From JBKPDV01 sp046728075 (GTDB lineage Bacteria > Acidobacteriota > Thermoanaerobaculia > UBA5066 > Gp7-AA6), in the NCBI GenBank assembly GCA_046728075.1, contig JBKPDV010000001.1:1-7497 (forward strand): a DNA stretch of 7,497 nucleotides, written 5' to 3'. The position numbers and the translations under genes were made by a program. The notes below the pieces were generated by a model, which made no database searches, was not told the origin of the DNA, and was given only the letters and a program-made list of their open reading frames with translations. Positions 6,688 through 7,497 of this stretch are shown here, one piece after another; position 1 is the first letter of the stretch, and each line of letters starts with the position of its first letter.

Positions 6688-7497
6688 TCAGATGACTCCC
6701 CGATCTCGCAAATCCTGCTGTTCCGTCGCTGAGAGGCCGAGCCACCGGCTGTAGATCTCTTCGTTGTGCTCTCCCAGCCGCGGCGGAGACCGTCGCAGCG
6801 ACCCGGGGGTGGCGGACAGCTTGACGGGGATTCCGACGTGCTTGACGGAGCCGAGCTCGGGATGCGGGAGCTCGCGCACCATCTCCCTGGCGGCCGCCTG
6901 CTCCCCGCACTGGGCGACGGGCACGGCGTTGATCGCGCCGCACGGGATCTCCGCCTGCTTCAAGACGCCGAGCCAGTGCTCGACGGAACGAATCGCAAAG
7001 ACCTCTTGAAGCCGGACATGAAGCATGTCCCGCTGTTCGATTCGTCCGGCATTCGTCGCGAGGCCGGCATCCGGAGAAAACCCGTGAGACTTCAGGACTT
7101 CGCAGAGACGCTTCCAGAGCGCATCGGTTCCTATCCCGAGAGCGAAACTCCTGTCGGAGGCCTCGAAGACCTCGTACGGAGCCAGGGAAGGATGCAGATT
7201 CCCCATCCTGCGGGGCGCGCCGGTCCCGGCCAGGGCGCTCGAGGCCTGAAAGGTCAGCGTGGAGAGAGCACTGTCGAAAAGAGCCACGTCCACCAGCTGC
7301 CCTTCTCCAGTGGAGTCGCGAGCCCGAAGAGCGGCCAGGATCCCGAACGCGGCATACAGCCCGGCTGTCACATCCGTGACAGGGACTCCCGCCTTCGTTG
7401 GCGGACCATCCGGCTCGCCGGTTACGTCCATGATCCCGCTCTCCGCCTGAACCGTGAGGTCGAAGCCCGCCTCGTGCCGACGCGGCCCGGTCTGGCC
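6688..7497 (-). CDS. CaiB/BaiF family (family III) CoA-transferase, C-terminal part
   Basis: The 269 visible residues belong to a family III CoA-transferase, which moves CoA between carboxylic acids through an aspartyl-CoA anhydride intermediate in the cytoplasm. The gene is open at the right edge, so roughly a third of the protein and its start are missing. The visible part begins GQTGP and continues with the family's conserved stretch GFDLTVQAESGIM then TGEPDGPPTKAGVPVTD. The last D of that stretch (codon 7374-7372) aligns with the catalytic Asp169 of formyl-CoA transferase. The C terminus carries the typical PRLGEHNEEI segment and ends LRDRGVI. The acyl substrate cannot be told from this sequence. 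The gene ends 50 bases before the first NRPS gene on the same strand, so co-transcription is likely. A role in supplying an acyl-CoA to the synthetase is possible but is inference; it could equally be a primary metabolism gene. Confidence 0.93.
   Translation of the reverse strand, partial: GQTGPRRHEAGFDLTVQAESGIMDVTGEPDGPPTKAGVPVTDVTAGLYAAFGILAALRARDSTGEGQLVDVALFDSALSTLTFQASSALAGTGAPRRMGNLHPSLAPYEVFEASDRSFALGIGTDALWKRLCEVLKSHGFSPDAGLATNAGRIEQRDMLHVRLQEVFAIRSVEHWLGVLKQAEIPCGAINAVPVAQCGEQAAAREMVRELPHPELGSVKHVGIPVKLSATPGSLRRSPPRLGEHNEEIYSRWLGLSATEQQDLRDRGVI

Overview
This 7.5 kb window is GC-rich and almost entirely coding. All genes read on the minus strand, from high to low coordinates. It shows the downstream end of a CoA-transferase gene followed, after a 50-base gap, by three tightly coupled nonribosomal peptide synthetase (NRPS) genes. 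Base composition, strong G/C preference at third codon positions and frequent non-ATG starts suggest a high-GC bacterium, perhaps a soil group such as Acidobacteria or Myxococcota. That taxonomic guess is weak, because no taxonomic marker is present.

Layout in transcription order: (1) 7497-6688, C-terminal 269 residues of a family III (CaiB/BaiF) CoA-transferase, cut by the right edge, with its catalytic Asp in view. (2) 6637-5087, a 516-residue stand-alone condensation (C) domain with an intact HHxxxDG motif and an odd basic tail. (3) 5090-1854, a 1078-residue C-like/adenylation/thiolation protein. Its C-like domain has lost the catalytic His (HHxxxDG becomes PALCADR), and its adenylation pocket reads DLTKIGHVGK, an aspartate code. 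(4) 1857-1, the start of another NRPS protein, a C domain and the first ~130 residues of an adenylation domain, cut by the left edge.

The genes form one apparent operon. The NRPS genes overlap by four bases at both junctions (TTGA and CTGA in place of the usual ATGA), and all three appear to start at non-ATG codons (GTG, TTG, CTG). Together they encode C | C-like-A(Asp)-T | C-A..., one Asp module split over two proteins plus the beginning of the next module. The active stand-alone C domain probably makes the bond to Asp. The C-like domain is probably non-catalytic and may be an interface-type domain that recruits a tailoring enzyme, as known for modules that make beta-hydroxyaspartate. This is the most interesting hypothesis in the window; no hydroxylase is visible here.

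The adenylation domain at the left edge uses TTG/TTA leucine codons unlike the rest of the window, which suggests a recombined or transferred segment. No RNA genes, insertion sequences, CRISPR arrays, terminators or recognisable promoters were seen, and no stretch over 300 bases lacks a gene.
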